In this document: one piece after another, positions 54,503 to 64,000 of the stretch
Layout of the letters: every line of letters starts with the position of its first letter
Position numbering within the stretch: position 1 is the first letter of the stretch
Translations under genes and position numbers: made by a program
Assembly (NCBI GenBank): GCA_037178975.1
Contig: JASJZH010000002.1
Location: forward strand, 4,030,001 to 4,094,000
Reading direction: 5' to 3'
DNA length: 64,000 bases
DNA from: Oscheius tipulae
Taxonomy: Eukaryota; Nematoda; Chromadorea; Rhabditida; Rhabditidae
Notes under the pieces: model-generated
The model's database searches: none
Told to the model about the DNA's origin: nothing
What the model saw: only the letters and a program-made list of their open reading frames with translations

Positions 54503-56231
54503 TCACTTCAGCTGGGCCAGCATGGCCGACGGGTGTTCCAGGTAGTACTTCCATCTGTTCGAGAATCGGGCCATGGTTGCTCCGTCGACAACGCGGTGAT
54601 CAGCAGCCCAGGAGACTTTCACCAGATGCACAGGAACCACATTGTCGTGTTTGTCGAATCGCGGTAGACGCTCCATCTTGCCCAGGGCTCCGATAGCGAC
54701 CTGCGGAGGGAAGATGACCGGACTGGCATAGGTTCCTCCAATGGCTCCGATGTTGCTCAGCGTGAAGGTTCCTCCTGTCAGATCTTCTCGCGCGATGGCC
54801 TGTCGCTTGCCGCTCTCATGAAGACGCTGCAGTTCGGAGGCAATCTCGAAGATGCTTCTCTGTTCGCAGTGCTTGATGTTGGGCACGACCAGGCCTCCTG
54901 GAGTGTCCATGGCCAGACAGATGTTGTGGGCTGCCTTGTGGACGACATTCTCCAACTTCTCATCGATGGTCGCGTTTAGCGAAGGGAATTCGACCAGAGC
55001 CAGAGAACAGGCCTAGAATGGAATGATTTGAACAGAGAATAGGGAAAATTGTACCTTGATGAAGAAGGGCATGTAGCTGAGCTTGACGCCTCTCTCCTTG
55101 GCCAGCTCCTTGAGTTCGTTTCGCATGCTCACAACGGCGTTCACATTGATCTCGTCATCGTAGCCGAAATGAGGAATCTTCAGGGCTTCTGTCATCGTCT
55201 TGATCATGGCGCGGGTGTAGCCTCGGATAGGCACGACACGATCCTCATGAAGTGGCTCGAAAGTCTTGTGCTCTCGAGACGAGAATCCTCCGGCTGGCGA
55301 GGCACGAACATTGGCCGCACTCGGCTGATGATCACTGCTGACCTTGCCGAGGAACTTGAGCACGTCCTCCTTCAGCACTCGGCCGTCTCGTCCCGATCCT
55401 TGTACTTTCGACAGAGAGATATTGTTTTCTATGGCCAGACGACGAACAGCCGGGGTCGAGAGGACTTTTCCACTTTTCGAGTGGTCGTCGCTCGACGAGG
55501 AAGGTGCTACAATTGACATGGGTTAGAGTCGCGTCAATTAAACCTAAGTCACCCGAACCCCTTGGGAAATCAGGCAACTTTGCTCTTATCTCAAGTGAAA
55601 AGGGGAAAAAAATTAAAACAACAAACCTTGCGTCTTCTTCTCGTCCTTCTTCTCCTCCATCTTCGTTTCTTTCGATTTGGCGGCGTCTGCCTCTTCGGCT
55701 CCACTTCCGGTCACGTCGATGTCTACCAGAGCCTGTCCAACCCGGGCCAGATCATCGACTTTGTAGTAGAGCTTCTTGATGACGCCATCGTAGCGGCTGG
55801 TGATGGTCACGGCAGCCTTGTCGCTCTGTACATCGCACAAGTTGTCGAATTGGGCCACAGTGTCTCCCTCCTTTATGTGCCTGAAACACATCAATGAGTT
55901 CTCTTTCACGATCTGTGTACCTACTGTTCCAACGTGTCTTGTTCTCTCATGGAATCAAAAACAAACAGATAGACTACTTGAAAAGCTTGCAAACAGGTAG
56001 AGGAAAACTTTAACCTTGGGAGTCAGGCCAACAGAGAAATATAGGTAGAGAAAGAACAAAAAAAGAAAAAGAGAGGACTCACCATTCCTTGACTTGTACC
56101 TCGGCAATTCCTTCTCCAATATCGGAGAGTTTGAACTGGACGACGGGAAGGTAGAAGACGCTGGAGCTGTGAAGAGGTCTGGTTCTGGCCGCCAAGTGAC
56201 GAGTAGATCGCAGCAGAATCCCAGATATCAT
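54503..56231 (-). CDS. dbt-1: Branched-chain alpha-keto acid dehydrogenase E2 (lipoamide acyltransferase)
   Basis: Exons from ATG 56229-56231 start with a mitochondrial-type presequence ([20 protein letters not shown]). The lipoyl domain follows, with [20 protein letters not shown] and the lipoylated Lys in [17 protein letters not shown]. Next come an acidic and Lys-rich linker, the E3-binding domain ([20 protein letters not shown], then [17 protein letters not shown]) and the acyltransferase core. Its active site is [18 protein letters not shown], with the D-H-x3-D-G motif. The stop is at 54503-54505. The enzyme transfers branched-chain acyl groups from the E1 thiamine intermediate to CoA in the mitochondrial matrix, in valine, leucine and isoleucine breakdown. 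Domain order and motif spacing match animal DBT. Confidence 0.92.
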
Positions 56232-56510
56232 GGTTCTACTCTACTACTGAAAGAAGAGTTGATTCCAAATGGAAAAGAGAGAAAGGGGATCTATTAGAAT
56301 CGAATCGAAGAGCCAACAGAGAAGAGGAGCGTCTGCGAGCTGCCTAGAGCTGTAAACTGGCGATCGCGTTTGACACAAAAGCGAAAAGCCAATTAAAAGT
56401 TTTGGTGATAAAGGGTAGTTTCGATGTTTTTGAAAAAAAACGAGTTACAAGTAGAAAAATAAAATTTCTCGCTTCTCTGGAGATAAACTAATTGAGAGAA
56501 TAAATTTCCA
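56232..56510. promoter_or_regulatory. Compact divergent promoter region
   Basis: Only 279 bp separate the divergent ATGs of dbt-1 (minus) and the four-helix protein gene (plus). No TATA box is evident. Confidence 0.45.
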
Positions 56511-57375
56511 ATGGTCAAGGCTTTTGCAGAACTCGCTCAAGACGACAATGATCGTTTCAAGGTATTTTGCTAGTTGTCTCCTGGTATTCCTCTGAATATC
56601 GATTTATCGTAGGAGAATAGAGCTTTTTTTACGAAGTGATCAGAAGATATTGCATGTACTGGGTCTATGTGAACAGACCTCTTCTGACCCAAAGAGAACT
56701 GACTGTTCTGATTTTTTTGCATATAAACAGAAGAACTTGCAGAATTTGGGAGTCGATCGTTTCAAAACTTGAACTTTTCAGGTATGTGCCTGTCTGCCCA
56801 GTTTCGTGGCTTGCCTCATCTTCCAAATCTACGAGATCGGAATTGTTACTGTCACCATCCTCACCTACTACATCGTCTACAAAATGGTACCTTTCTCCTC
56901 CTGTTCAGTAACAACCATTCAGTCAGAAGACGGCGTCGTGATCAAAGTGGATCTCTTCGTACCGATCGGTGCTCTAGCCCTTTCGGTCATCACATTCCCA
57001 GTCGGACCACTGGGTCTGCTCCTTTGGAAGACGACTCTCCTCTGGATCTACCTTGCCCGGATCTCGCTCATTGTCCTGTACTCTCTCGGCTGGACAATCT
57101 ACATCTTCGCGACCAAGACCAAAACTTCTGAGCGGATCGTAGGCGGTGTGTGGGCAGCGTCTGTTCTCCTTTACGTCTGGGGCCTCTTCGTCACACTCAA
57201 AGCCCTCTCCTATCTGATTTTGCACTACAAGGGCTACAACGACGTGGATCCAGGCACACAGAAGCACTTTGACGACAAAATGAGGGATATGATCAGGGAT
57301 ATGGAGGAACGCGAGAAGGACATGGTCATGAGCAGTTTGAAGAGTCGGATGTTGACGCGACCGGGTCAGACCTAG
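56511..57375 (+). CDS. Four-membrane-segment protein of unknown family
   Basis: Exon 1 (56511-56562) gives MVKAFAELAQDDNDRFK and exon 2 (56782-57375) the rest, about 215 residues. Hydrophobic segments occur at about IFQIYEIGIVTVTILTYYIV, FVPIGALALSVITFPVGPLG, LARISLIVLYSLGWTIYIF and VGGVWAASVLLYVWGLFVTL. The C-terminal 45 residues are charged and helical (KMRDMIRDMEEREKDM) and probably cytosolic. The topology resembles small tetraspan proteins, but the tetraspanin CCG motif is absent. Coding status is firm: long open exon, clean 219-nt intron, AATAAA shortly after the stop. Function unknown. Confidence 0.75.
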
Positions 57376-57526
57376 AAGACGAAATAAAAGATTAATCTGA
57401 AGTTAATGAATAGATTGACATTTCTCTATCTTACCAACAGCTAAGTGACCAAGTGTTTTCCCTCTCACTTTGTCCTTCGAATCGATTTCTTGTGCCGCCA
57501 TCAACAACCCTTGTCTCGTTGCTATG

Positions 57527-58758
57527 ACGGATACTCTTGACTTCCCATCCTTGCCTCTTTCTGTACAAAGAAGAGTAGTTGAAAAGGCATGGTATCTCTG
57601 GAAAGAAAGTTATCTCTTCAGACAAACTACTTTGAATTCGTGGATCTTCTGACTAGCTGTCGCTCTGTCAACTGTCTGTGTGATGGTATTCAACCAAAGT
57701 TTTATGTAGAACACTTCGCTATCGAGGAATTTGGTTACATTGTTCTGGATTCGGATGGGAAATCACTTATTCTCAGTCAATCGGATCATCATTCTTGTGC
57801 GATTGTAGCCAACACTGTCGAGCTAAAGGCGAGTATACCTCCTCGATAGTCAAACGGTTTCAGGTTACGTTAACTAGCTCGAAGGTAGACCGTATGTGGA
57901 AGTTCATCCAGCAAACCGACTTCGTTTGTTCTAACCTTGAGGTAGGGCAAGCGTATGTCCCAGCAGCACTGTCTTTTCTCATAGAGGTCAGCATTGCACG
58001 TTCACGCCAAAAGTATTATGGGACTTTCCAGAGTTTGATGGTGAAACGACTGTCTATGAAAAACATGACGCTGAAAAGCCTATGTGATTTTCTGGCATTT
58101 CAAAATGTGAGTCCAGTTCTATGTTTTTACTATTATTGGGCTACAGTTGCAACAGTTGGATCTGGAGAATCACGATCTAGCTGATGAGGATGTGGGTGTG
58201 TTAACGGCCCCTTCTATTTCTCTCAACTGCTGTCTTCTGAGTACGAGAGCTATAAACAATCTACTAAAAGTTTGCACAGACACTACTCTCTCGAACATGA
58301 TTGTTTTCAGCAATGGTTTGAATCAAAAAGACACCTTTCTCTCTTCAAAATGAAAGAAATCCACTTCCAGCCAAGAGAACAAATTGACGAAATCTTCCAG
58401 TCTCTCCCATACAGTGTCGTCTGGACACCATGTGACCACAACCACAGCAGATTCTCGGAAAGGATTCAGCTGAAAACCCTTCCGTTCATGCAAGAGATGG
58501 AACCGATTTCTATTTACACGCTCTGGAAGTCCGAGAATGTTTTTGCTAATCTGATTGTTGTTCTGTGTTCGAGTTCGCTTGAAATATTATCTGGAATTTC
58601 TGAGACAGAGGTTTTATACAGTTACGGTTTTCCTAAAGAATAAAGTAATTTACCAACAAAGAAAGACCATTCAACATCAACAAGTGAATCATTTTTCGCT
58701 CTACTTCTCTAAAACTGGAGAAGCGGTCAACGAGTTACCGGTCCACGCGCTAAAATGA
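57527..58758 (+). CDS. Unknown multi-exon gene, possibly F-box/FTH-like
   Basis: The start candidate is ATG 57527 (TLDFPSLPLSVQRRVVEKAW), which resembles the beginning of an F-box. Later pieces follow in order: FEFVDLLTSCRSVNCLCDG (57625-57830), TLTSSKVDRMWKFIQQTDF and MKNMTLKSLCDFLAFQN (57860-58110), LQQLDLENHDLADEDVGVL (58146-58230), then YSLEHDCFQQWFESKRHLSL and IFQSLPYSVVWTPCDHNH (about 58230-58530), and YTVTVFLKNKVIYQQRK to a stop at 58756-58758. Nematode FBXA proteins have an F-box then such diverged FTH sequence, but I see no decisive motif. One junction after 57584 does not hold the frame with the F-box-like part. Treat the family as tentative; coding nature is likely. Confidence 0.4.
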
Positions 58759-59509
58759 CCCTGTCATTTTCACGGCCAGCGATCTCTGTTGCCAAACAAG
58801 ATTTTGTCTATAACACCTTTTTCAGGAATTTCGGAGAGAGTGTTCATCGAGACAAGGAATCCATTTGTCTTCCTGTGATCTGTGTTCAAGTTCACACCCC
58901 GTCAAGTGACCCTTTTGTAATATTCTTACACATATCGGGCTTCCTCTTTTGTCTCGCTTCTGTCTGTATATTTCCCTCTCGACCATTTGCTCTTGATGTC
59001 TGCTCCTAAACAGTCTAAGCTCTCTGGCGTGCGCGTTTCTTTAACCGCGAGATCTGTACATAGATGGGGGGTCACTCTTAAAGACGAAACTCCAGGTCCA
59101 TTCTCTCTATGAGTAAGAGGCTGTTGTCCTCCCAAATTGGGCAAATATGACGCGCACCGCTTAAGGGGAAGACACTAGCCGATTCTGTCGTCGCGCTCGG
59201 TGAACATCACACCGGTCGGTCTAATCGTTCTTTATAAGTTGACCGAGACCTACTGTCACTAGTATTTCGTCTGAATCTGAGCTGTGCGAGTAAGTTTGTG
59301 AGAGGTTAGTTCATAATATGGGGTAGAGACAAAGATATGCACTCTTACGGTCACTTATTCATTAGTCTGACTGCAAAACCATCCCGGTGTCTGCCATTGA
59401 TTGGCAATCAGTCATCCAGATAGTCATCTTCTCCTTTTTACCTGTTCCCACCTTCTCAATCCGAAACATTACAGAAAACAACACTGCCAGAACCCCGCTG
59501 TAGCCAGCC
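58759..59509. other. Spacer with a possible upstream exon of the next transporter
   Basis: A stretch near 59368-59455 reads as a membrane-like segment (AIDWQSVIQIVIFSFLPVPT) after a TTAG acceptor. It could be part of the N-terminal membrane domain of the HMT-1-like gene that follows. A TATAAG motif is at about 59233. Nothing else recognised. Confidence 0.35.
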
Positions 59510-61788
59510 ATGGTTGCAAAAGGGTATTTTGCAGTTCGTAAGTCCGCTCACATTCGATCATTCAGATCTCTAGACACGGGTTCGACTCCTCCTCGTCATG
59601 CTTGGTCTCATTTCGGCAAAAAGTGGAACATTTTCCGGACGTATGGCTGGCCGAAGAAGTCTGGAGTACTCAAAATACGGGTCATCTTCTGTTTCTGTCT
59701 TCTGATTGTGGGTCGACTGGTCAATGTGGCTCTGCCTCTTTACAGCAAGTGGATCGGTGAAATTTTCTTTTTATTTGAAACAGAAGCAATCTGTTTCTAG
59801 TGAATAGCCTGTCGGATCCTGAAGGCTTTGACTACTCTCTTATCTACGCCATGATTCTGTTGAGACTTCTCCACGGAGGAGGCAACATGAACGGATTCAT
59901 CAACACTCTCCGAACATATCTCTGGATTCCCATACGGCAGTACACTTTCAGAGAACTTGATGTGGGTTTTAAACATGAAAGTGTAGTGGAAAGGTCAGGT
60001 AACCCTGTTCAACCACCTCCACTCTCTTCCCATGCAATGGCACACCTCCAGACAGATCGGTCTTGTTCTGAAAGCGGCAAACAGGGGTACCAACTGTGTC
60101 GACGACATTCTCAAGTATGGTCTTTCTTAACTTAAAACAAAAAGTTTACAGTCTCTTCCTCTTCTCCATGCTTCCAACCCTGGCCGACTTCGCGATCGCT
60201 GTCGTCTTCTTCGCCTCCAACTTCAACATCTACTTCGGAGTCGTCGTTTTTGTCACAATGGCTACCCATCTCGGTACTTGTTTTATCTTCTAATGAGTAC
60301 CTTTTTCAGCTCTAAACATATTCATTACCGAGTGGAGAACGAAGTTTCGTCGAGACATGAACGACCGGGAAAACATGATGGGTGCCATTGGAACAGACTC
60401 TCTGCTGAACTATGAAACGGTCAAATATTATGGCAATGAAGACTACGAGGTCAAGAGATACAGGACCAGTATTGAGAGGTTTGCTCGTCTGTCTATTCTA
60501 ACCAAAAAGGTGTTCAGTTTCCAAGAAGCTGAATGGCTCAATCTCGCTACTATGGCTTTCCAAAACTTTCTGCTGCACGGGATTCTGGCAATCGGACTGT
60601 TTTCCGGTTCAATGCTAGCAGTATGGATGATAACCAAGCATTCTTTGACAGTCGGAGATTACGTTCTGTTCACGAGCTATATTGTACAACTGTACTCTCC
60701 ACTTAATGCTTTCGGACATCATTACAGGTTTGGTCTTTTCAATTAGGCAATAGGATTTCCTTTCAGAATGGTCCAAAAGTCTCTGATTGATATGGAAAAT
60801 ATGCTTAGTCTTTTCGACGTAGAGCCCGAAACTGATCCGGCTCCAGATGCTGCTCCTTTCGTACACAAAGGTGGAAGTATTACAGCTGACAAGCTCGTCT
60901 TCGCGTACAATGACAACCAGAATATTCTGAACGACGTGTCTTTCAAAGTCGCCAATGGACAGACAGTGGCTTTGGTAAGTTGGATGAATCGAAGTTTGCG
61001 AAAAAAAAGTTTAGGTGGGACTCTCCGGAAGTGGTAAAACATCGATTATTAGATTGCTGTACCGTCTGTATGACTTTTGTGTGGGATCGCTAAAGATAGA
61101 CGGTGTGGATATCCGAAGAGTACAGGCCAAGTCTTTGAGGAAACAAATTGGTATCGTGCCGCAAGAGACAGCACTTTTTAACGAAACTATCCGGTAAGTG
61201 CTCAAGGTTAATTCAATAGGAAAACAGGTTTAATATCCGCTACGGTGATCTGGATGCCACGGATCTTGAAGTCGAAGAAGCTGCCAAGGCAGCAATGATC
61301 CACGACAAAATCATTTCTTTGCCTCTGGGCTACGACACGGTGGTCGGAGATCGAGGAACGAAGTTGTCTGGAGGCGAGAAACAACGTCTGGCTATAGCCA
61401 GGACCATTCTCAAGAAGCCCAACTTCATTTTCCTCGATGAGGTCAGACAAATTTATCTGACATGGTCAAAACTTTAGGCCACTTCTGCTCTGGACATTCA
61501 CACAGAACGGGCAATTCAAGGCTGCCTAGAGAAGTTGTGTAAGGACAGGACGAGTCTTGTTGTGGCCCACAGATTGAGCACAATTGTCGGGGCTGACTGC
61601 ATTTTGGTCATGGACAAGGGAGTGATTGTCGAGAGGGGAACGTAGGTTGCTCTGGTACCCAAAATGAAATTCTGTTCAGACACGAGGAGTTGCTAGCCAT
61701 GGAAGGAGTTTACCACCACATGTGGCAGACGCAGCACACGAAACACTCAAGTACAAGCTCTTTACCGAGTGATGAAGACGAGGAATAA
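59510..61788 (+). CDS. hmt-1: HMT-1/ABCB6-like half ABC transporter
   Basis: Exons from ATG 59510 give the membrane domain with [36 protein letters not shown] and [16 protein letters not shown]. The highly typical [20 protein letters not shown] and [21 protein letters not shown] blocks follow. These last two are hallmarks of the ABCB6/HMT-1 branch. The nucleotide-binding domain has Walker [10 protein letters not shown] (split by an intron), the signature [14 protein letters not shown], Walker [13 protein letters not shown] (split by an intron at LDE) and the H-loop VVAHRLSTI. The tail is Ser/Asp/Glu-rich, with the stop at 61786-61788. C. elegans HMT-1 protects against cadmium in endolysosomes. 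The extra N-terminal membrane domain of HMT-1 is not visible after this ATG; a missed upstream exon may carry it. Confidence 0.85.
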
Positions 61789-62094
61789 TTTGATCTCATC
61801 TATTTAAAATTTTGAATGAAAATCTATCAAGTATCAAGGAAAAGAAAAAAAATATCAAGGAAGAGACTAATTCTTTGATCTCCGAGACGATACGGGTAAA
61901 AGCACAGAAGAACAAGAGCAACTATTTTCTTTTCCGTCTGCCCTCCTTGATATCCTGTTTGCTCTTCGGTGTTTTCCTGTGACCAAACTGTGACAATCAA
62001 CTCCCCGACCTTGGATTGATTTCTGCTCATAGTGTGTCCTCCTGTTGAGTCCCTTCAAAAGGGCGTTCAGCGACTGTCTCCCGTTAGTTCAATC
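61789..62094. other. Short spacer with A-rich tract
   Basis: Small minus-strand frames occur but show no features. AAGGAAAAGAAAAAAAATATC and ATCAAGGAAGAG near 61838-61865 form a short imperfect direct repeat. Confidence 0.4.
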
Positions 62095-64000
62095 ATGCTC
62101 ACACTCATCCTAGCCACAACAGTTATTGCCACTCTTTTGGCAAAGTTCTACTATAAAACAAAGAAGTATCCTCCAGGTAGCATTCAAGAAACTCATTGAG
62201 AATTATTGTTTAGGTCCCATCCCTCTTCCTCTCATGGGAAACATGATCCAGATGTTCAGAGACGGTATCAAGGATGGAGGAATCCGACCGCTTTTGCACA
62301 AATGGAAGAAGGTACGGCTTCCTTAAAACTTTCTCAAAGTTTAACTTAGGAGTTCGGTCCGATCTATACTGTTTGGATGGGTCCAGTTCCGGTGGTTTTC
62401 TTCTGCGACTACGAACTTTCACAGGAGTCGATGGTGAAGAAGGGACAACATTTTGTCGATAGACAGTATTTTTACATCCAGGAGATCAACAGACGTGAGC
62501 CCTGTCATTGGTTTGTTTGACTAGAAACATAGAGGGTAGAGGCATTTTCGTCTCGAACGGACATCATTGGCTTGAGCAACGTCGTTTCGCCCTTCAAACT
62601 CTCAGGGATTTTGGACTTGGTCGGAATCTGATGGAGGAGAGGATTATGCTCGAGTTCGACTACAGAAGCGGACTGTTAGACAAAGAACTGAAAGAAAAGG
62701 GAAAACTGACATGGAATCCGCGTAAATTCTGTGAACTGACCGTTGGGAACATTATCAACAGGATGCTGTTCTCTGAGCGATTCTCTGAGGTAGCCACGAC
62801 TTCTTCTCAGTTGAACCAAGGGATTCAGGACAAGGAGGCAGAGTTCTTCCGTCTGAAAGAACAACTGGACTACATAGTCGAAAGTGCGACCGTTCTCGAT
62901 GGCCTGATGAGCGAGACTAACAAGAGCTGGCCCTTTTTTAACAAGAGATACAGGTCGATGAAGGGAGTCGAGGACACGATCATGAATTTCATTCGAGGAC
63001 AAATCGAGGACAAGTAAGTTTGACCGAATGTTTATTTGCCTTCGAGTTTCGACTCTTACATTTTGAAGTATTTACTGCTAGTCACCTTCACTCCATTCTT
63101 TTTCGCCAACGCTGCAGAGACTTGGATTTTTTGAAGAGAAGGTGACAGATACACTCTGCTGTGTGTTACCTTCTTTAGCTCACTTTTTTCATTTACTCCA
63201 GTAGGTTGGGGTTGACCATCCGTTGTCCCCGACCTCACAATAGGCGCAGTTTTCAACTTATTCTGAATTCTTTTGCCCAGTAGTGGGCTCCCAACAGCGT
63301 CGATATTTAGATATCATTAGGATAACAAGAAACATCAAAGGATGTAACATTTGTATTTTTTCTGTACTTTGTACTATTTGACTAAGTCAAGCTAATGCAA
63401 GAAGAAACTTTTTTGGGTTATCAACGGTTTTGGTTGCTTTAAAAAGAAAGTTATCGCTTTTGCTCCCTGGAGTGTTTTTGTTCCTTGCTCAATAAAACCG
63501 CGATTTCAGGAAACGAGCCATCGCTTCTGGACACGGCGGAGAATGCGAAGATTTCGTCGAGACCTACCTCACCAAGATGAAGACTGGAGAATATAGCGAG
63601 GAGTTCAAGTACCTTTCCAGTTCATAAGTCGACCTGAAAGATTTTCAGTGAAGGAGCCTTGGTCATCAGTCTGTTTGATTTGTGGGTAGCTGGCCAAGAG
63701 TCGACAGCAACCACTCTACAATGGGGACTGGCCTATCTCATCAGAAATCCTAAGGTTTCTGCTATTTCAGTCACAGACTAATGATGTTCCAGCGCCTCGA
63801 GAAGCTACAAATAGAACTTGATGAAGTGACAGGGAGAAATCGCCACGTGAGTCTGAAGGATCGCCCGAATACCCCTTATCTAAACGCTATCGTACAGGTA
63901 CCTTCCTCTAGTTTCTCTCAAGTATCATTCAGGAAACTCTCCGGGTCTCGTCGCTCGTTCCTCTCAACGTCCTTGCCAGAATCTGCGCAGAAGACATTAC
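62095..64000 (+). CDS. Cytochrome P450, CYP33-like, cut by the window end
   Basis: The ATG at 62095 opens a membrane anchor (MLTLILATTVIATLLAKFYY) and the Pro-rich hinge YPPGPIPLPLMGN. Family blocks follow: FGPIYTVWMGPVPVVFFCDY, then GRGIFVSNGHHWLEQRRFAL (the C-helix W-x3-R motif), then LRDFGLGRNLMEERI. The I-helix GLxVAGQESTATTLQWGL-type block lies at about 63675-63740 (AGQESTATT holds the oxygen-binding pattern). The K-helix begins at IVQETLRVSSLVPLNV (E-x2-R). The heme-binding Cys region lies beyond 64000. These enzymes are endoplasmic-reticulum monooxygenases acting on lipids or xenobiotics. The CYP33 label is by general likeness. An intron of about 495 nt (63015-63509) is unusually long. 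Confidence 0.87.

Noticed and set aside
59560..59600. tRNA-like GGTTCGACTCC motif
   Set aside because: No acceptor stem or anticodon arm can be paired around it, and it lies in the coding frame of the ABC transporter.
61827..62058. Small minus-strand frames before the P450
   Set aside because: Two frames overlap with no domain, signal or intron support.
1..64000. CRISPR arrays, bacterial operons, ribosomal RNA genes
   Set aside because: No regularly spaced repeats with unique spacers and no rRNA-like sequence were seen. The DNA is eukaryotic with spliced genes.

Overview
This 64 kb window is nuclear DNA from a nematode, most likely a rhabditid close to but distinct from Caenorhabditis. The evidence is the very short introns (about 36-60 nt) with TTTCAG-like acceptors, several cuticle-type collagens, and nematode-expanded families: serpentine receptors, CUB-like secreted proteins, an EGF plus amiloride-sensitive-channel protein, a MOLO1/TPM-domain protein, a P-glycoprotein, an HMT-1/ABCB6-type half transporter and a CYP33-like P450. 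I cannot assign a species from sequence alone. Genes lie on both strands with no polycistronic layout that I can prove.

Layout. 0-5.3 kb: a stop-interrupted serpentine receptor, a tiny secreted peptide gene, a tandem-module zinc-finger gene convergent with an unknown gene, a hairpin MITE and two gene fragments. 5.5-11.6 kb: two minus-strand glycosyltransferase-type genes, a STELLO/DUF288 protein and a GT11 fucosyltransferase-like protein, whose introns are loaded with GACAGAGA-type simple repeats. 11.6-20.3 kb: retroelement and mariner debris, a duplicated 3' fragment of an ABC transporter, and the full P-glycoprotein gene with a mariner relic inside one small intron. 20.4-27.1 kb: a MOLO1-like gene, a decayed relic, a cuticle collagen and a small secreted protein. 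28-34 kb is an accessory zone: a truncated Helitron helicase, a small gene fragment, an EGF-ASC channel gene that stops before its pore and second membrane segment, and an apparently intact DD37D (maT-like) transposon with perfect terminal repeats. 34.5-44.5 kb: forkhead factor, collagen, GPI-anchored CUB-like protein, a tail-to-tail inverted pair of collagens, and a peroxisomal MaoC-type hydratase ending in SKL. 46-64 kb: a mitochondrial pyrimidine-nucleotide carrier, a secreted protein with His-rich repeats separated by polybasic sites, a vWA-type protein, the E2 subunit of branched-chain ketoacid dehydrogenase, a four-membrane-segment protein, an unknown gene, an HMT-1/ABCB6-like transporter and the 5' two thirds of a P450.

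How the genes fit together. The collagens act in the cuticle. P-glycoprotein, the HMT-1-like protein and the P450 are detoxification-type genes but are not clustered. DBT-1 and the MaoC protein are metabolic housekeeping genes of mitochondrion and peroxisome. I see no operon-like functional system. The strongest candidates for something undescribed are the His-rich polybasic-repeat secreted protein (49.7-51.2 kb), the gene-conversion signature in the inverted collagen pair, and the EGF-ASC gene cut off next to transposon sequence. Gene models come from reading splice signals and frames by eye, so exon edges are approximate unless exact positions are given.
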